A DNA stretch of 25,643 nt from PALSA-1006 sp964532405 (GTDB taxonomy: Bacteria; Pseudomonadota; Gammaproteobacteria; Burkholderiales; Gallionellaceae). Position numbers and translations under genes: made by a program. The notes beneath the pieces were generated by a model that saw only the letters and a program-made list of their open reading frames with translations, ran no database searches and had not been told where the DNA came from. Position 1 is the first letter of the stretch; every line of letters begins with the position of its first letter. Location: positions 1 to 25,643 of the forward strand of contig CAZHIC010000031.1 of the NCBI GenBank assembly GCA_964532405.1, written 5' to 3'. Below, one piece after another: positions 1 to 7,354 of the stretch.

Positions 1-176
1 TCCGGCAACAAAACCCAAGCATCAATCACGAAAGGATGTGCCGCACGCACCGATGTAATCGAGGTGCGCAATGCGTTGCAAAACACCGCATCACAAAAAA
101 TGGGTTGCCGCCGGTAAGCGACCACCGTAAAGAAATAAGTCGAACCCGCAGTCGTTGCGCGACGGTAACGTGACAT
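1..176 (-). CDS. REP-associated tyrosine transposase (RAYT), 5' end only
   Basis: An open frame reads leftward from the ATG at 174-176 to the window edge, giving 58 residues that begin MSRYRRATTAGSTYFFTVVA and end at WVLLP. This matches the N-terminus of the Y1/IS200-like transposases called RAYTs, in which a TYFFTVV-type strand is followed by an alternating Arg/His-rich stretch and then a WVLLPDHLH segment carrying the HUH metal-binding histidines. The window stops just before that motif, so catalytic residues cannot be checked. RAYTs are single-strand DNA transposases linked to spreading REP palindromes. Here a double-hairpin repeat begins 29 bases upstream of the start codon, which fits. 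The gene is incomplete because of the window boundary, not necessarily in the genome. The identification comes from recall of family sequences, without a database search. Confidence 0.85.
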   Translation of the reverse strand, partial: MSRYRRATTAGSTYFFTVVAYRRQPIFCDAVFCNALRTSITSVRAAHPFVIDAWVLLP

Positions 177-204
177 CGTTAATGAATCCGTTAATTAGAT
201 TTTC

Positions 205-300
205 GTAGGGTGGGCAGACAGGTTCATCGTCTGCCCACGCGGTTAGCGTTCCATACACGGTTGCCGTTTCCGCGTGGGCACAAAGGCGTGCCCACCCTAC
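205..300. repeat. REP/MITE-like double-hairpin repeat, copy 1
   Basis: This is a 96-base element with 12-base perfect terminal inverted repeats, GTAGGGTGGGCA at 205-216 and TGCCCACCCTAC at 289-300. It contains two internal hairpins: GTGGGCAGAC (210-219) pairs with GTCTGCCCAC (229-238), and GTGGGCAC (274-281) pairs with GTGCCCAC (288-295). A second copy in the same orientation lies at 1980-2074. It sits between the RAYT transposase start and the 3' end of the SUMF1-fold gene. It may be mobilised by the RAYT and could also act as a terminator for the leftward gene. The terminator role is an inference, since no T-run follows. Confidence 0.85.
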
Positions 301-329
301 CGGGCTTCGTTTCGCTTCGCTACACTACG

Positions 330-1787
330 TTACGGGAGCGTTCTCCCTACCCGGAAACCAATGCTGCTGCCCCGGAGGCCGGGGGTGCCGCTGCCGCGGT
401 AGGCGGAGCGCGTACCGCTCGGGTCGCCGCCCCAAGAGCCGCCGCGCAGCACACGCCTTGCGCCATCGCCCTGCCATTCGCTGCCATCATTCGGCGCGCC
501 GTTGTAGTTAGCATGATAGCTGTCTGCTGTCCATTCCCAGACGTTGCCGCTCATGTCATATAGCCCAAACGCATTCGCTTGTTTCTGCGCGCCGGGATGC
601 GTGGTATTGCCGCTGTTGCTGGTGTACCACGCGACGCTGTCGATGTTGTCCCCACCGCAATATTCGCTTTGCCCTCCGGCGCGGCAGGCGTATTCCCATT
701 CGGCTTCACTCGGCAGGCGATATTGCTTTCCAGTTTTGGCGTTGAGTTTCTGGATGAATTCTTGGGCATCGTTCCAGTTCACTCGCTCTACCGGGCAGGT
801 GTCGCCGCAGTTAGCAAAGTTGCTCGGGTTGCTGCCCATGATGGCTTTCCATTGGCCTTGGGTGACTTCGGTTTTACCCATTGCGAAGGCTTGTCTGATC
901 GTGACGGTGTGCGCGGGGCTTTCATCGCCGCCTTGGTTGAAGCCCATGGTGAAGCTGCCGCCGGGGATGACGACCATGTCGGGACAATCCGCACAGTCCT
1001 TGAATACTTTGCCCGGCTTGGGTGCTTGCGCTGCCGCCTGCGCAGCTTCTTTTTTGAGCTTGGCGATGCGCGCTTGCGCGAGGGTGATGTAGCGGCCTTG
1101 CGGGTAGGTTTGCAGATAGCCCTGATAGCTTTCTTCTGTGGCTGTACAGCCGGCACTTTCCCATGCGCTTTGATCCTGCTGCGCAAGCTCGGATGTGGCT
1201 TGCTCTTGCAGTTTTTTGCTGCGGCTTTTTGCCAGCGCGACATATTTTCCTTTGGGGTATTGCGCGAGGTAGGCGGCGTAGTCGTCAGCCGTGTTGCCCT
1301 TCTGCACTTCGCCCCACAGGGCGCTTTCGGGGTCGTTCGGGTTGATTTTCATTTGCGGCTCTTCGGCTGCGGGGACTACGGCTACAGGCACTGGCGCGCC
1401 GCTCAGTTCTTTGAGTTTGTCGATCACTTGGAAGGCATCGCAGCCTTTGCACGGCAAGGAGTTGGAAAATACCGCTTTGTTGTCGGCGATGCTGCGGATG
1501 TTCAGGGAGAGGAGATAACCTCCTTCTATTTGGGTGACGCTGGCCGAGGCGATGTATTCGGAGTTGAAGGCCATGGCGATGTCTTCAAAACATTTTGTTT
1601 CATCGCAATCTTTTTTGGAGACCCGGCTTTTGGCTATTTCTTTGGCTTTGATCGCGACTTCGTCGCCCGAATACACGCGGTACTGTTGTTGAAGCCCTTG
1701 TGCTAGTGCCGTTTCCATCGGGCCTGCCATGTTCTGGTTTTCTTTCCCCACGCGTAGCGGCATGAGGACGAGGCGTTCTTTTTCCAC
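330..1787 (-). CDS. SUMF1/formylglycine-generating-enzyme-fold protein, probably exported
   Basis: The product is 485 residues if read from the GTG at 1787. Residues 1-130 form a conserved-looking N-terminal domain with CDETKC and LPCKGCDAF cysteine pairs. Residues 153-245 hold two similar segments of the type W-x-YLxxYPxGxYxxLA, and residues 262-483 form the SUMF1 (FGE-sulfatase) domain with GGSFTMG, TEVTQGQW, RLPSEAEWEYACRAG, LYDMSGNVWEW, RVLRGGSW and GFRVGR motifs. In true formylglycine-generating enzymes two catalytic cysteines follow the RGGSW region. Here that region has no cysteine, so sulfatase maturation is unlikely and the domain may serve binding or another oxidation. The in-frame DNA upstream encodes a convincing signal peptide but has no ATG, GTG or TTG start (see the 1788-1898 entry), so the real start is uncertain. 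The gene is bracketed by the two repeat copies. Confidence 0.85.
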   Translation of the reverse strand: MEKERLVLMPLRVGKENQNMAGPMETALAQGLQQQYRVYSGDEVAIKAKEIAKSRVSKKDCDETKCFEDIAMAFNSEYIASASVTQIEGGYLLSLNIRSIADNKAVFSNSLPCKGCDAFQVIDKLKELSGAPVPVAVVPAAEEPQMKINPNDPESALWGEVQKGNTADDYAAYLAQYPKGKYVALAKSRSKKLQEQATSELAQQDQSAWESAGCTATEESYQGYLQTYPQGRYITLAQARIAKLKKEAAQAAAQAPKPGKVFKDCADCPDMVVIPGGSFTMGFNQGGDESPAHTVTIRQAFAMGKTEVTQGQWKAIMGSNPSNFANCGDTCPVERVNWNDAQEFIQKLNAKTGKQYRLPSEAEWEYACRAGGQSEYCGGDNIDSVAWYTSNSGNTTHPGAQKQANAFGLYDMSGNVWEWTADSYHANYNGAPNDGSEWQGDGARRVLRGGSWGGDPSGTRSAYRGSGTPGLRGSSIGFRVGRTLP

Positions 1788-1898
1788 TTGCTGCGGTTTG
1801 GCCGGTTTGGCCTTGTGGGGTTTGGCTTGCGCTTGCGGAAAGACGGCTATCAGGCACAGGGCGGCAATGAGGGAGCAGAGTCGTTTGTTCTTTCGGTT
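1788..1898 (-). other. Signal-peptide-like coding extension without a start codon
   Basis: Read in the same frame as the SUMF1-fold gene, this stretch gives a basic segment (NRKNKR), a hydrophobic core (LCSLIAALCLIAVF) and an AxA-type cleavage site (PQAQA), followed by a Lys/Pro-rich linker. That is a textbook Sec signal peptide. The frame stays open back to a stop at 1947-1949, but there is no ATG, GTG or TTG in it. A GTG at 1913-1915 lies in a different frame and would need a one-base change to join. Either the gene has a damaged 5' end, a rare start codon is used, or there is a sequencing indel. The rest of the gap up to 1979 shows nothing I can name. Confidence 0.55.
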
Positions 1899-1979
1899 AC
1901 TTTCTTGAAAAGCACGCTTTAATTTTGCAAGCGCGAACCTTAACCGTTATTGCGCTCTCTTGGCAATGCCGTATTTTTT

Positions 1980-2074
1980 GTAGGGTGGGCAGACGGTTTC
2001 ATCGTCTGCCCACCCGCTTAGCGCTCCATACACGGTTGCCGTTACCGCGTGGGCACAAAGGCGTGCCCCCCTAC
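1980..2074. repeat. REP/MITE-like double-hairpin repeat, copy 2
   Basis: This is a second copy of the 205-300 element in direct orientation, 95 bases long. The left terminus GTAGGGTGGGCA is identical. The right terminus reads TGCCCCCCTAC and has lost one base, so the right-hand hairpin is imperfect. The first hairpin (1985-1994 with 2004-2013) is intact. Identity with copy 1 is high and continues a few bases past the right end (CGGGCT). It lies between the 3' end of tilS and the 5' region of the SUMF1-fold gene. The imperfect end suggests this copy is the older or less mobile one. Nothing recognisable lies in 2075-2149. Confidence 0.85.
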
Positions 2075-2149
2075 CGGGCTCCGAAAACAATTCACCGAAC
2101 AAGCCTGACAACACGCTCAAAAGCGACCTCGGAAACGCTGCGCATTAAA

Positions 2150-3772
2150 TTAAAGGGGCAAGCCCGAACTATTTCCGCCACACGGAACGTCCGGCGCAGC
2201 GCAAAAAACCACCACGATACCCGCCTCACCCGCAACGGGCTGATACTCCGCCGCAATTGCCACCCCGACCACGCACGCAAGCTCATCGCCGCAATACAGC
2301 AGCGGCAGGCGTTCGCGCTGCCAGGGGGGGACGTGATGTTCTTGCAGCAGGTTCTTCAGGCTGCGCGTCGCGGCGTTAGGGTGCGGGCGCAGAGCTTCGC
2401 CGCCTCCGCGCAAACGCAACGTCACCGGAGCGCGCTGCAACTTTGCATGACTGATACCCTGCCCTATTGCCAAGCTAAAGATCAGGCGTGTTTTCAAAGC
2501 GGGCCATTCCAGCTCTGCTTCCCCGTTCCATCGCAACACCAGATTTTGATCGAACTCTCCCAAAGCGCGCAGAGCATAGACCCTATCCTGATAGCGACGC
2601 ACTTGCCAATCGCCGAACCCGACACACACCGCCGCATCCTGCCGCGCGCCGCACAGCTGGCGCAGCATGTCGTCCAGCTGCGCGCCCTGCGGCATGGGTG
2701 CGCCGCGCGTATGCAGAAAATAGCGCAGCAGGTTCTTGCCCCGCGAATGGGAGAGTGAACGCAGGAGTGATATTGAAAGTTGCCCACCCTCTCCCCTAGC
2801 CCCTCTGATAAAACTACTAGCCATTCGACTAGGCTGTCCAACTACGCCAGCCAAGTCGCTGGTTATCCCGCTAGCGGGAGAGGGGAATAAATCGGGTGCA
2901 TCTTGCTGCGCCAACTCGTCGAGCAATTCGCCTGCCTCGGCAAAGTGCTGCGCGCCGCGCGCCAGCGTGGTGCGGTAGGCGGGGAATTTTTGTTCCAGCA
3001 GCGGCAACAGACGATGACGCAAAAAATTGCGCGGATAACTGTCATCCGCATTGCTCTCGTCCTCCACCCATTGCAATGAGTGTTGCTGCGCGTATTCAAG
3101 CAGCGCGCTGCGCGGGAGGTCGAGCAGCGGACGCAGCGTGGCAACAGACCTGAGCAATCCATTAGCCTCAACATCCCCTCCCCCATGCAGGGGGAGGGTT
3201 AGGGAGGGGGTAGAAACGCTGCAATCTTGCCGATCCAACCCCCATCCTAGCCTTCCCCCTGACAGGGGGAAGGAACAGCTCCGTACTAATGGATTGCTGG
3301 CTTTAAGAAAAGGCATTGCTGCTGCGCCCCTGACCCCCGCGCCGCGCAGCAATTGCAGGAGCAGCGTTTCGGCCTGGTCGTCGGCGTGCTGCGCCAGCGC
3401 AACAAAGTCACAGTCTTGCTTGGCGAATGCCGCATGACGCAGCTTGCGCGCTGCGGCCTCAATGCCATGCGCGTCACGCAACGGAGCGATGTCCACATGT
3501 TCGATATGTAGCGGAATGCCGTAGTGCGTGCAAAGTTTCGCACAGAAATTCGCCCAGGCATCGGCGTTCGGGCTGATGCCGTGGTGCACGTGCAACGCAG
3601 AAATACGCCAGTCAAAGCGCGGCGCAAGGGTGTGCAGCAAATGCAGCAGCACGACGGAATCCATGCCGCCGCTTAGACCCAACAAAATTGAGCGGCTAGG
3701 GGGAACAACCGGACGGAGCGCGTCGGCGACGCGCTCCACAAGACTAAATTTCGACTTCCTTGAATTTGCCAT
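2150..3772 (-). CDS. tilS: tRNA(Ile)-lysidine synthetase TilS, with in-frame repeat insertions
   Basis: TilS attaches lysine to C34 of the CAU-anticodon tRNA-Ile, using ATP, so that it reads AUA. The N-terminal PP-loop ATPase motif SGGMDS is at residues 34-39, followed by HVHHGISPNA, the AARxLRHAAF segment and QHADDQAETLLLQLLRGAG. The central and C-terminal TilS domains (RPLLDLPRSAL, ESNADDSYPRNFLRHRLLPLL, LRLRGGGEALRP) are all present. At 540 residues it is about 80-100 longer than usual. The excess is two insertions encoded by palindromic DNA, about residues 159-207 and 296-329. The ATG at 3772 overlaps the accA 3' end by 29 bases; a GTG at 3739 just past the accA stop is an alternative start. 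Both genes read leftward and are probably co-transcribed. No frameshift or stop is seen, so the enzyme is likely functional, as its essential role requires. Confidence 0.95.
   Translation of the reverse strand: MANSRKSKFSLVERVADALRPVVPPSRSILLGLSGGMDSVVLLHLLHTLAPRFDWRISALHVHHGISPNADAWANFCAKLCTHYGIPLHIEHVDIAPLRDAHGIEAAARKLRHAAFAKQDCDFVALAQHADDQAETLLLQLLRGAGVRGAAAMPFLKASNPLVRSCSFPLSGGRLGWGLDRQDCSVSTPSLTLPLHGGGDVEANGLLRSVATLRPLLDLPRSALLEYAQQHSLQWVEDESNADDSYPRNFLRHRLLPLLEQKFPAYRTTLARGAQHFAEAGELLDELAQQDAPDLFPSPASGITSDLAGVVGQPSRMASSFIRGARGEGGQLSISLLRSLSHSRGKNLLRYFLHTRGAPMPQGAQLDDMLRQLCGARQDAAVCVGFGDWQVRRYQDRVYALRALGEFDQNLVLRWNGEAELEWPALKTRLIFSLAIGQGISHAKLQRAPVTLRLRGGGEALRPHPNAATRSLKNLLQEHHVPPWQRERLPLLYCGDELACVVGVAIAAEYQPVAGEAGIVVVFCAAPDVPCGGNSSGLPL
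2787..2885. repeat. Palindromic element inside tilS (element 2)
   Basis: This segment is bounded by near-perfect inverted ends, CCCTCTCCCCTAGC at 2787-2800 and GCTAGCGGGAGAGGG at 2870-2884, differing by one base. The length between the chosen ends is 99 bases, a multiple of three, so it is translated through without a frameshift. It encodes the Ser/Gly/Arg-rich stretch at about residues 296-329 of TilS, which breaks up a region that is normally helical and compact. It resembles REP-type palindromes by structure but differs in sequence from the element at 3154-3297. Confidence 0.6.
3154..3297. repeat. Composite palindromic element inside tilS (element 1)
   Basis: The outer boundaries are a perfect 12-base inverted repeat, GCAATCCATTAG (3154-3165) and CTAATGGATTGC (3286-3297). 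Inside are two hairpins. CCCTCCCCC (3176-3184) pairs with GGGGGAGGG (3190-3198) around ATGCA, followed by a second GGGAGGGGG run. CCTTCCCCCTG (3251-3261) pairs with CAGGGGGAAGG (3263-3273) around a single A. The total is 144 bases, or 48 codons, kept in frame. It encodes about residues 159-207 of TilS, between the AAAMPF segment and the conserved RPLLDLPR. The left hairpin core is shared almost exactly with 9446-9486 in the permease gene. Confidence 0.75.
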
Positions 3773-4709
3773 AACTCATCAGACGATTGAAACGCGCCCG
3801 CAACATCTCATCCTGCGATAACGCCGCCACCTGCTTGAGGGATTCCTGCAAGGATTTTCTGATCGTCTGCATCATCGCCGGGTAATCGCGATGCGCTCCG
3901 CCCAAGGGTTCGCTGATGATCTTGTCCACCAAACCCAACGCTTTCAAACGCGTGGACGTGATGCCCAGCGTCTCCGCCGCATCCGGCGCTTTATCGGCGC
4001 TCTTCCACAGGATGGAAGCACAGCCTTCCGGCGAAATGACCGAGTAGGTCGCGTATTGCAGCATCAGCATGGTGTCGCCCACCGCAATGGCCAAGGCCCC
4101 GCCGGAGCCGCCTTCGCCGATGATGGTGCAGATGATGGGCACGCGCAGTTCCGCCATCACATACAGGTTTTTGCCGATGGCTTCCGACTGACCGCGCTCT
4201 TCCGCGCCCACGCCGGGATACGCACCGGGAGTGTCGATAAACGTCATGATGGGAATACCGAATTTCTCGGCCAAGCGCATCAAACGCATCGCTTTGCGAT
4301 AGCCCTCGGGACGAGGCATACCGAAATTGCGGTATTGGCGCTCTTTGGTATCGCGCCCTTTCTGATGACCGATGACCATCACGCTCTGCCCGTTGAAACG
4401 CGCCAATCCGCCAACGATGGCCGCGTCGTCGGCATAATTGCGGTCGCCGTGCAATTCTTCAAAATCGGTGAACAGATGCTCGATGTAATCCAGCGTGTAA
4501 GGCCGCTGCGGATGGCGGGACACTTGCGATATTTGCCACGGAGTGAGCTTGGCATAGATGTCTTTGGTCAGCGCCTGGCTCTTTTTTTGTAGCCGGCTGA
4601 TCTCGTCGGAAATATCCAGCGCGGAATCATCCTGCACGAAACGCAATTGCTCGATCTTGTTTTCCAATTCGGAAACAGACTGCTCAAAATCTAGGAAGGT
4701 GACTTTCAT
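3744..4709 (-). CDS. accA: Acetyl-CoA carboxylase carboxyltransferase subunit alpha
   Basis: AccA pairs with AccD to move the carboxyl group from biotin to acetyl-CoA, making malonyl-CoA for fatty acid synthesis in the cytoplasm. The 321-residue product has the expected family length. It starts with MKVTFLDFEQSVSELENKIEQL, a helical N-terminus typical of AccA, and has the core motifs HPQRPYTLDYIEHLFTDFEELHGDR, GHQKGRDTKERQYRNFGMPRPEGYRKA, FIDTPGAYPGVGAEERGQSEAI and IGEGGSGGALAIAVGD. The last two help form the carboxybiotin/CoA site. Its 3' end overlaps the start of tilS. A 59-base gap separates it from the channel gene upstream, where I see no clear promoter. Confidence 0.98.
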   Translation of the reverse strand: MKVTFLDFEQSVSELENKIEQLRFVQDDSALDISDEISRLQKKSQALTKDIYAKLTPWQISQVSRHPQRPYTLDYIEHLFTDFEELHGDRNYADDAAIVGGLARFNGQSVMVIGHQKGRDTKERQYRNFGMPRPEGYRKAMRLMRLAEKFGIPIMTFIDTPGAYPGVGAEERGQSEAIGKNLYVMAELRVPIICTIIGEGGSGGALAIAVGDTMLMLQYATYSVISPEGCASILWKSADKAPDAAETLGITSTRLKALGLVDKIISEPLGGAHRDYPAMMQTIRKSLQESLKQVAALSQDEMLRARFNRLMSYGKFKEVEI

Positions 4710-4768
4710 GGGTAATATTCTATTGCCTATGTGTTAATTATTCGGGTGCAATGATACAACAAGCACCA

Positions 4769-6310
4769 CTACATACTTAAGGAGAAAAAGCGTTTAATCG
4801 TGGAAAGGATTTCGTTGTGCTGTTGCGACATATCTTTTCGCGCCGATTGCGCGTCCATATCTTGCATAGCACTATCCAGTTCAGCCCGCCGCGCCACCAG
4901 GATATGCGATATCTCGTCGGCAATAGAAGGGCGCGCGTGCAGAATCTCCTCGAACACGTCTTTATCCAAGCGATAACACTCCACATCCGTCTTGGCGATC
5001 ACCGAGGCCGAGCGCGGCGCCCCCGTCATCAACCCCATCTCACCGAAGAAGTTGCCTTTACCCAGCGTGCTGAGTGTACGCCGGCCGCCATTGGGCATTT
5101 CCAGATACACCTCGGCCTCGCCGTTGATGATGATATACAACCAATGAGAACGCTCATCCCCTTGCCTTGCGATGATATTGCCCTTGGCAAAAGGCGAGAA
5201 GCGCAAGTGCTCCGCCAGCGCGTTCAGTTCCGTATCGTTCATTTGCGAGAATAACTCCACGCGCCGCAACGTTTTGATGCGCAACAACACCTCGCGCTGA
5301 TGTACCGCCTCGTCATGCTTTTCGTTTTCCTTGGTGTTCAGGACGCTGCGTTCTTCCACCGCCAGCCTGATGCCGACACGTTGCAGCGCCGTCATGATAT
5401 GCCAGCGTAGCGCGGCATCCGTCGGGTCGTCGAGTGCCATATCCGTCAGCCAATAGCGCACCGCGTAGCGCGCGTAACCTTTGCTGTCCATTTCCATCAA
5501 CAAACAATTGGGCGCCGGATTTTTCGCGACATTGGCGACATCCGTCTGCTGAATAGCTTCTTCGACCACGCTGATCACACGGCTTGGGGGAGTGAGCAGC
5601 CCGACGTTAAACCAGACCCAACGACGCCACTGCACGGGCTGATCGGTACGGCGTCCCAACACCAGAAATTTATTTTTCATCAGCTGGCTATTCGGGATGA
5701 CGACCGTTTCCCAGTTGCGCGTTTCTACCAGAGTCGAGCGCCAGCGGATGTCTACCACCTTGCCCACCACATCATCGACTTTGATCCAATCGCCGATACT
5801 GACGGAGTTATCCAATTGCAGCGCCAAACCGCCCAAGATATTGCCCAAGGTATCCTGCATGGCGAACGCCACCACAGCGGTGATCATCGCCGAAGTCGCC
5901 AGGATGCTGCCCAGCTCCAACCCCGCATAACGCAGGCGCACCATGAACCAGGCGACGTAGGCGATGATGACGAGGAGGTCTTCGGTGATACGCGGCGGAT
6001 TGAGCTTGAACGCAGGCAACACGATGCGGAACACCAGCTGCCCCCACAGACGGATCACCGCGATACCGGAGCCGATGACGAAGGCTTCATGCAATACGGC
6101 CGCCGCGCGGGTGAATTCCAGAGCAAAAGTAACACCGCTGAGAAGCAGTCCCGCTTGGCAGGCGATAAAGAAACCGAGGGTATTGATGAGGCTGGCGCGC
6201 TCTTCGCGACGAAAGTGGAACAGCAACACCGCGATGCAAAGCATCATGAGCAGCACGGGGAGCGACTCCTCGCCCCAGAAATAGCCGAGCATGCTATTGA
6301 AAAAATTCAT
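4769..6310 (-). CDS. MscS-family channel with cyclic-nucleotide-binding domain
   Basis: This 513-residue inner-membrane protein has several hydrophobic segments in residues 15-130. The MscS core with its pore-lining helix follows (residues 136-165, SAMITAVVAFAMQDTLGNILGG), then the beta-domain (SVSIGDWIKVDDVVGKVVDIRWRST, ETVVIPNSQLMKN). A cyclic-nucleotide-binding domain lies at about residues 352-475, with the phosphate-binding cassette FGEMGLMTGAPRSASV at 422-437. The cassette keeps the Glu and the Arg-Ser that contact cAMP or cGMP in the family. Proteins with this architecture are known as bacterial cyclic-nucleotide-gated (bCNG) channels. Whether this one responds to ligand or to membrane tension cannot be read from sequence. 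The basic/polar C-terminal tail (residues 475-513) looks helical. It lies 33 bases downstream of the COG4255-like gene. Confidence 0.92.
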   Translation of the reverse strand: MNFFNSMLGYFWGEESLPVLLMMLCIAVLLFHFRREERASLINTLGFFIACQAGLLLSGVTFALEFTRAAAVLHEAFVIGSGIAVIRLWGQLVFRIVLPAFKLNPPRITEDLLVIIAYVAWFMVRLRYAGLELGSILATSAMITAVVAFAMQDTLGNILGGLALQLDNSVSIGDWIKVDDVVGKVVDIRWRSTLVETRNWETVVIPNSQLMKNKFLVLGRRTDQPVQWRRWVWFNVGLLTPPSRVISVVEEAIQQTDVANVAKNPAPNCLLMEMDSKGYARYAVRYWLTDMALDDPTDAALRWHIMTALQRVGIRLAVEERSVLNTKENEKHDEAVHQREVLLRIKTLRRVELFSQMNDTELNALAEHLRFSPFAKGNIIARQGDERSHWLYIIINGEAEVYLEMPNGGRRTLSTLGKGNFFGEMGLMTGAPRSASVIAKTDVECYRLDKDVFEEILHARPSIADEISHILVARRAELDSAMQDMDAQSARKDMSQQHNEILSTIKRFFSLSM

Positions 6311-6343
6311 ATCGTTTGACTGTTCCGTAAAGACTGGCGCATT

Positions 6344-7339
6344 TTACACTAAGGCATAATTTGCCAAAGGCTGAGCTCGAAGCCACACTTTCCACAGCAT
6401 GGTGCGGGTCAACTCATAGCGGCAGGAATTTCCTTCCTGCAGAACATCCAGCGTGATCCGATCGATCTCTCCTGCGGTCAGCGAGCCCAGCAATGGCGTC
6501 AAACAATCCTGCTCAAAACTCAGCAGGAATTCGCGCCACACATGAAAATCCCCCCGCCTTAATGCAGTGCTCAAGCCATCACTGACATAAAGCGCGTTTT
6601 CAAATTCCGCTTTCGCCTCCAGAGTCCGCGCATGAGCGATGTTCGCCGCCTGCGCAAAAGATATGGCCAACTCGCTGTCGCCATACACCCGATCAAAAGG
6701 CCGGGACAATGCAACCGCACGCCCGCCGCCCCACAGCCATACACTGTTGGGCGGCAATGCTCCGCGTTCTGCGCACGCCTGATTGATGGGATGCCCATAC
6801 AGCACCATCTGAACCTCATTCATCACGCCGTGCCACTTCAACGCCGTCTTTCCCTGCGGCAAATAAAAGCGCGAATTCCTGCCTTCGGCCTGATAGACCG
6901 AATGAGTTAGCAACTCAGGGTCGCCGTCCAGACGCACATACCAGCGCTGCGGATGCGGTGCAAAGAAGCGCATCCCGCTCCCGGCAAAATGTTGATTCAA
7001 GTTTGCGCATAATTGCTGCGCATCATCCAGACTCACCGAGATATTCGTCTGCAAAATCATCTGCGCTCGGTCCAACCGCAGATGCACCGGGTCTGCGCGC
7101 ATCCAATAAGCGTCCTCCGGCTTTAACCCATCCGCCTGCAACGTGACCGGCGCGATGGCCGAGTCCGGCAGCATAAATGCCTCACATAACCATGTTTCCA
7201 GAGAATGCGTCGGCAACGACCCAACATTGCTGCGCGCCAAGAATTTCTCCAGCACGGGCAAACTCAGCCCTGCACAAACACTCTTCGCCAGAGACTGCGG
7301 CAGGAATAGATCGGGAGTAACAACATGCACATGTTTCAT
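6344..7339 (-). CDS. Conserved protein, COG4255-like, function unknown
   Basis: The product is 331 residues from the ATG at 7339; a TTG four codons upstream is less likely. I recognise it as a conserved betaproteobacterial family often found beside recJ and sometimes labelled a regulatory or phosphoglycerate-mutase-like protein, but no reaction is established. Visible features are an N-terminal HVHVVTPDLFLP segment, an aromatic/Arg-rich centre (RFFAPHPQRWYVRLD), a conserved-looking LPPNSVWLWGGGR motif near the middle, and a C-terminal RYELTRTMLWKVWLR. The Gly-rich WLWGGGR and the HPQRWYVRL string are the best candidates for a functional site. There is no signal peptide or membrane segment. 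It starts 15 bases after the permease stop, so the two are probably one transcript. Confidence 0.8.
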   Translation of the reverse strand: MKHVHVVTPDLFLPQSLAKSVCAGLSLPVLEKFLARSNVGSLPTHSLETWLCEAFMLPDSAIAPVTLQADGLKPEDAYWMRADPVHLRLDRAQMILQTNISVSLDDAQQLCANLNQHFAGSGMRFFAPHPQRWYVRLDGDPELLTHSVYQAEGRNSRFYLPQGKTALKWHGVMNEVQMVLYGHPINQACAERGALPPNSVWLWGGGRAVALSRPFDRVYGDSELAISFAQAANIAHARTLEAKAEFENALYVSDGLSTALRRGDFHVWREFLLSFEQDCLTPLLGSLTAGEIDRITLDVLQEGNSCRYELTRTMLWKVWLRAQPLANYALV

Positions 7340-7354
7340 CGTAATATCCAAAAG

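Noticed and set aside
579..1706. Long open frame (375 codons) on the + strand opposite the SUMF1-fold gene
   Set aside because: It is antisense to a gene with clear family motifs. The translation is rich in Phe, Gly, Arg and Val with no recognisable domain, as expected for a shadow of GC-rich coding DNA.
3891..4592. Open frame of 233 codons on the + strand inside accA
   Set aside because: It is antisense to accA, with an Arg/His/Gln-rich translation and no family resemblance.
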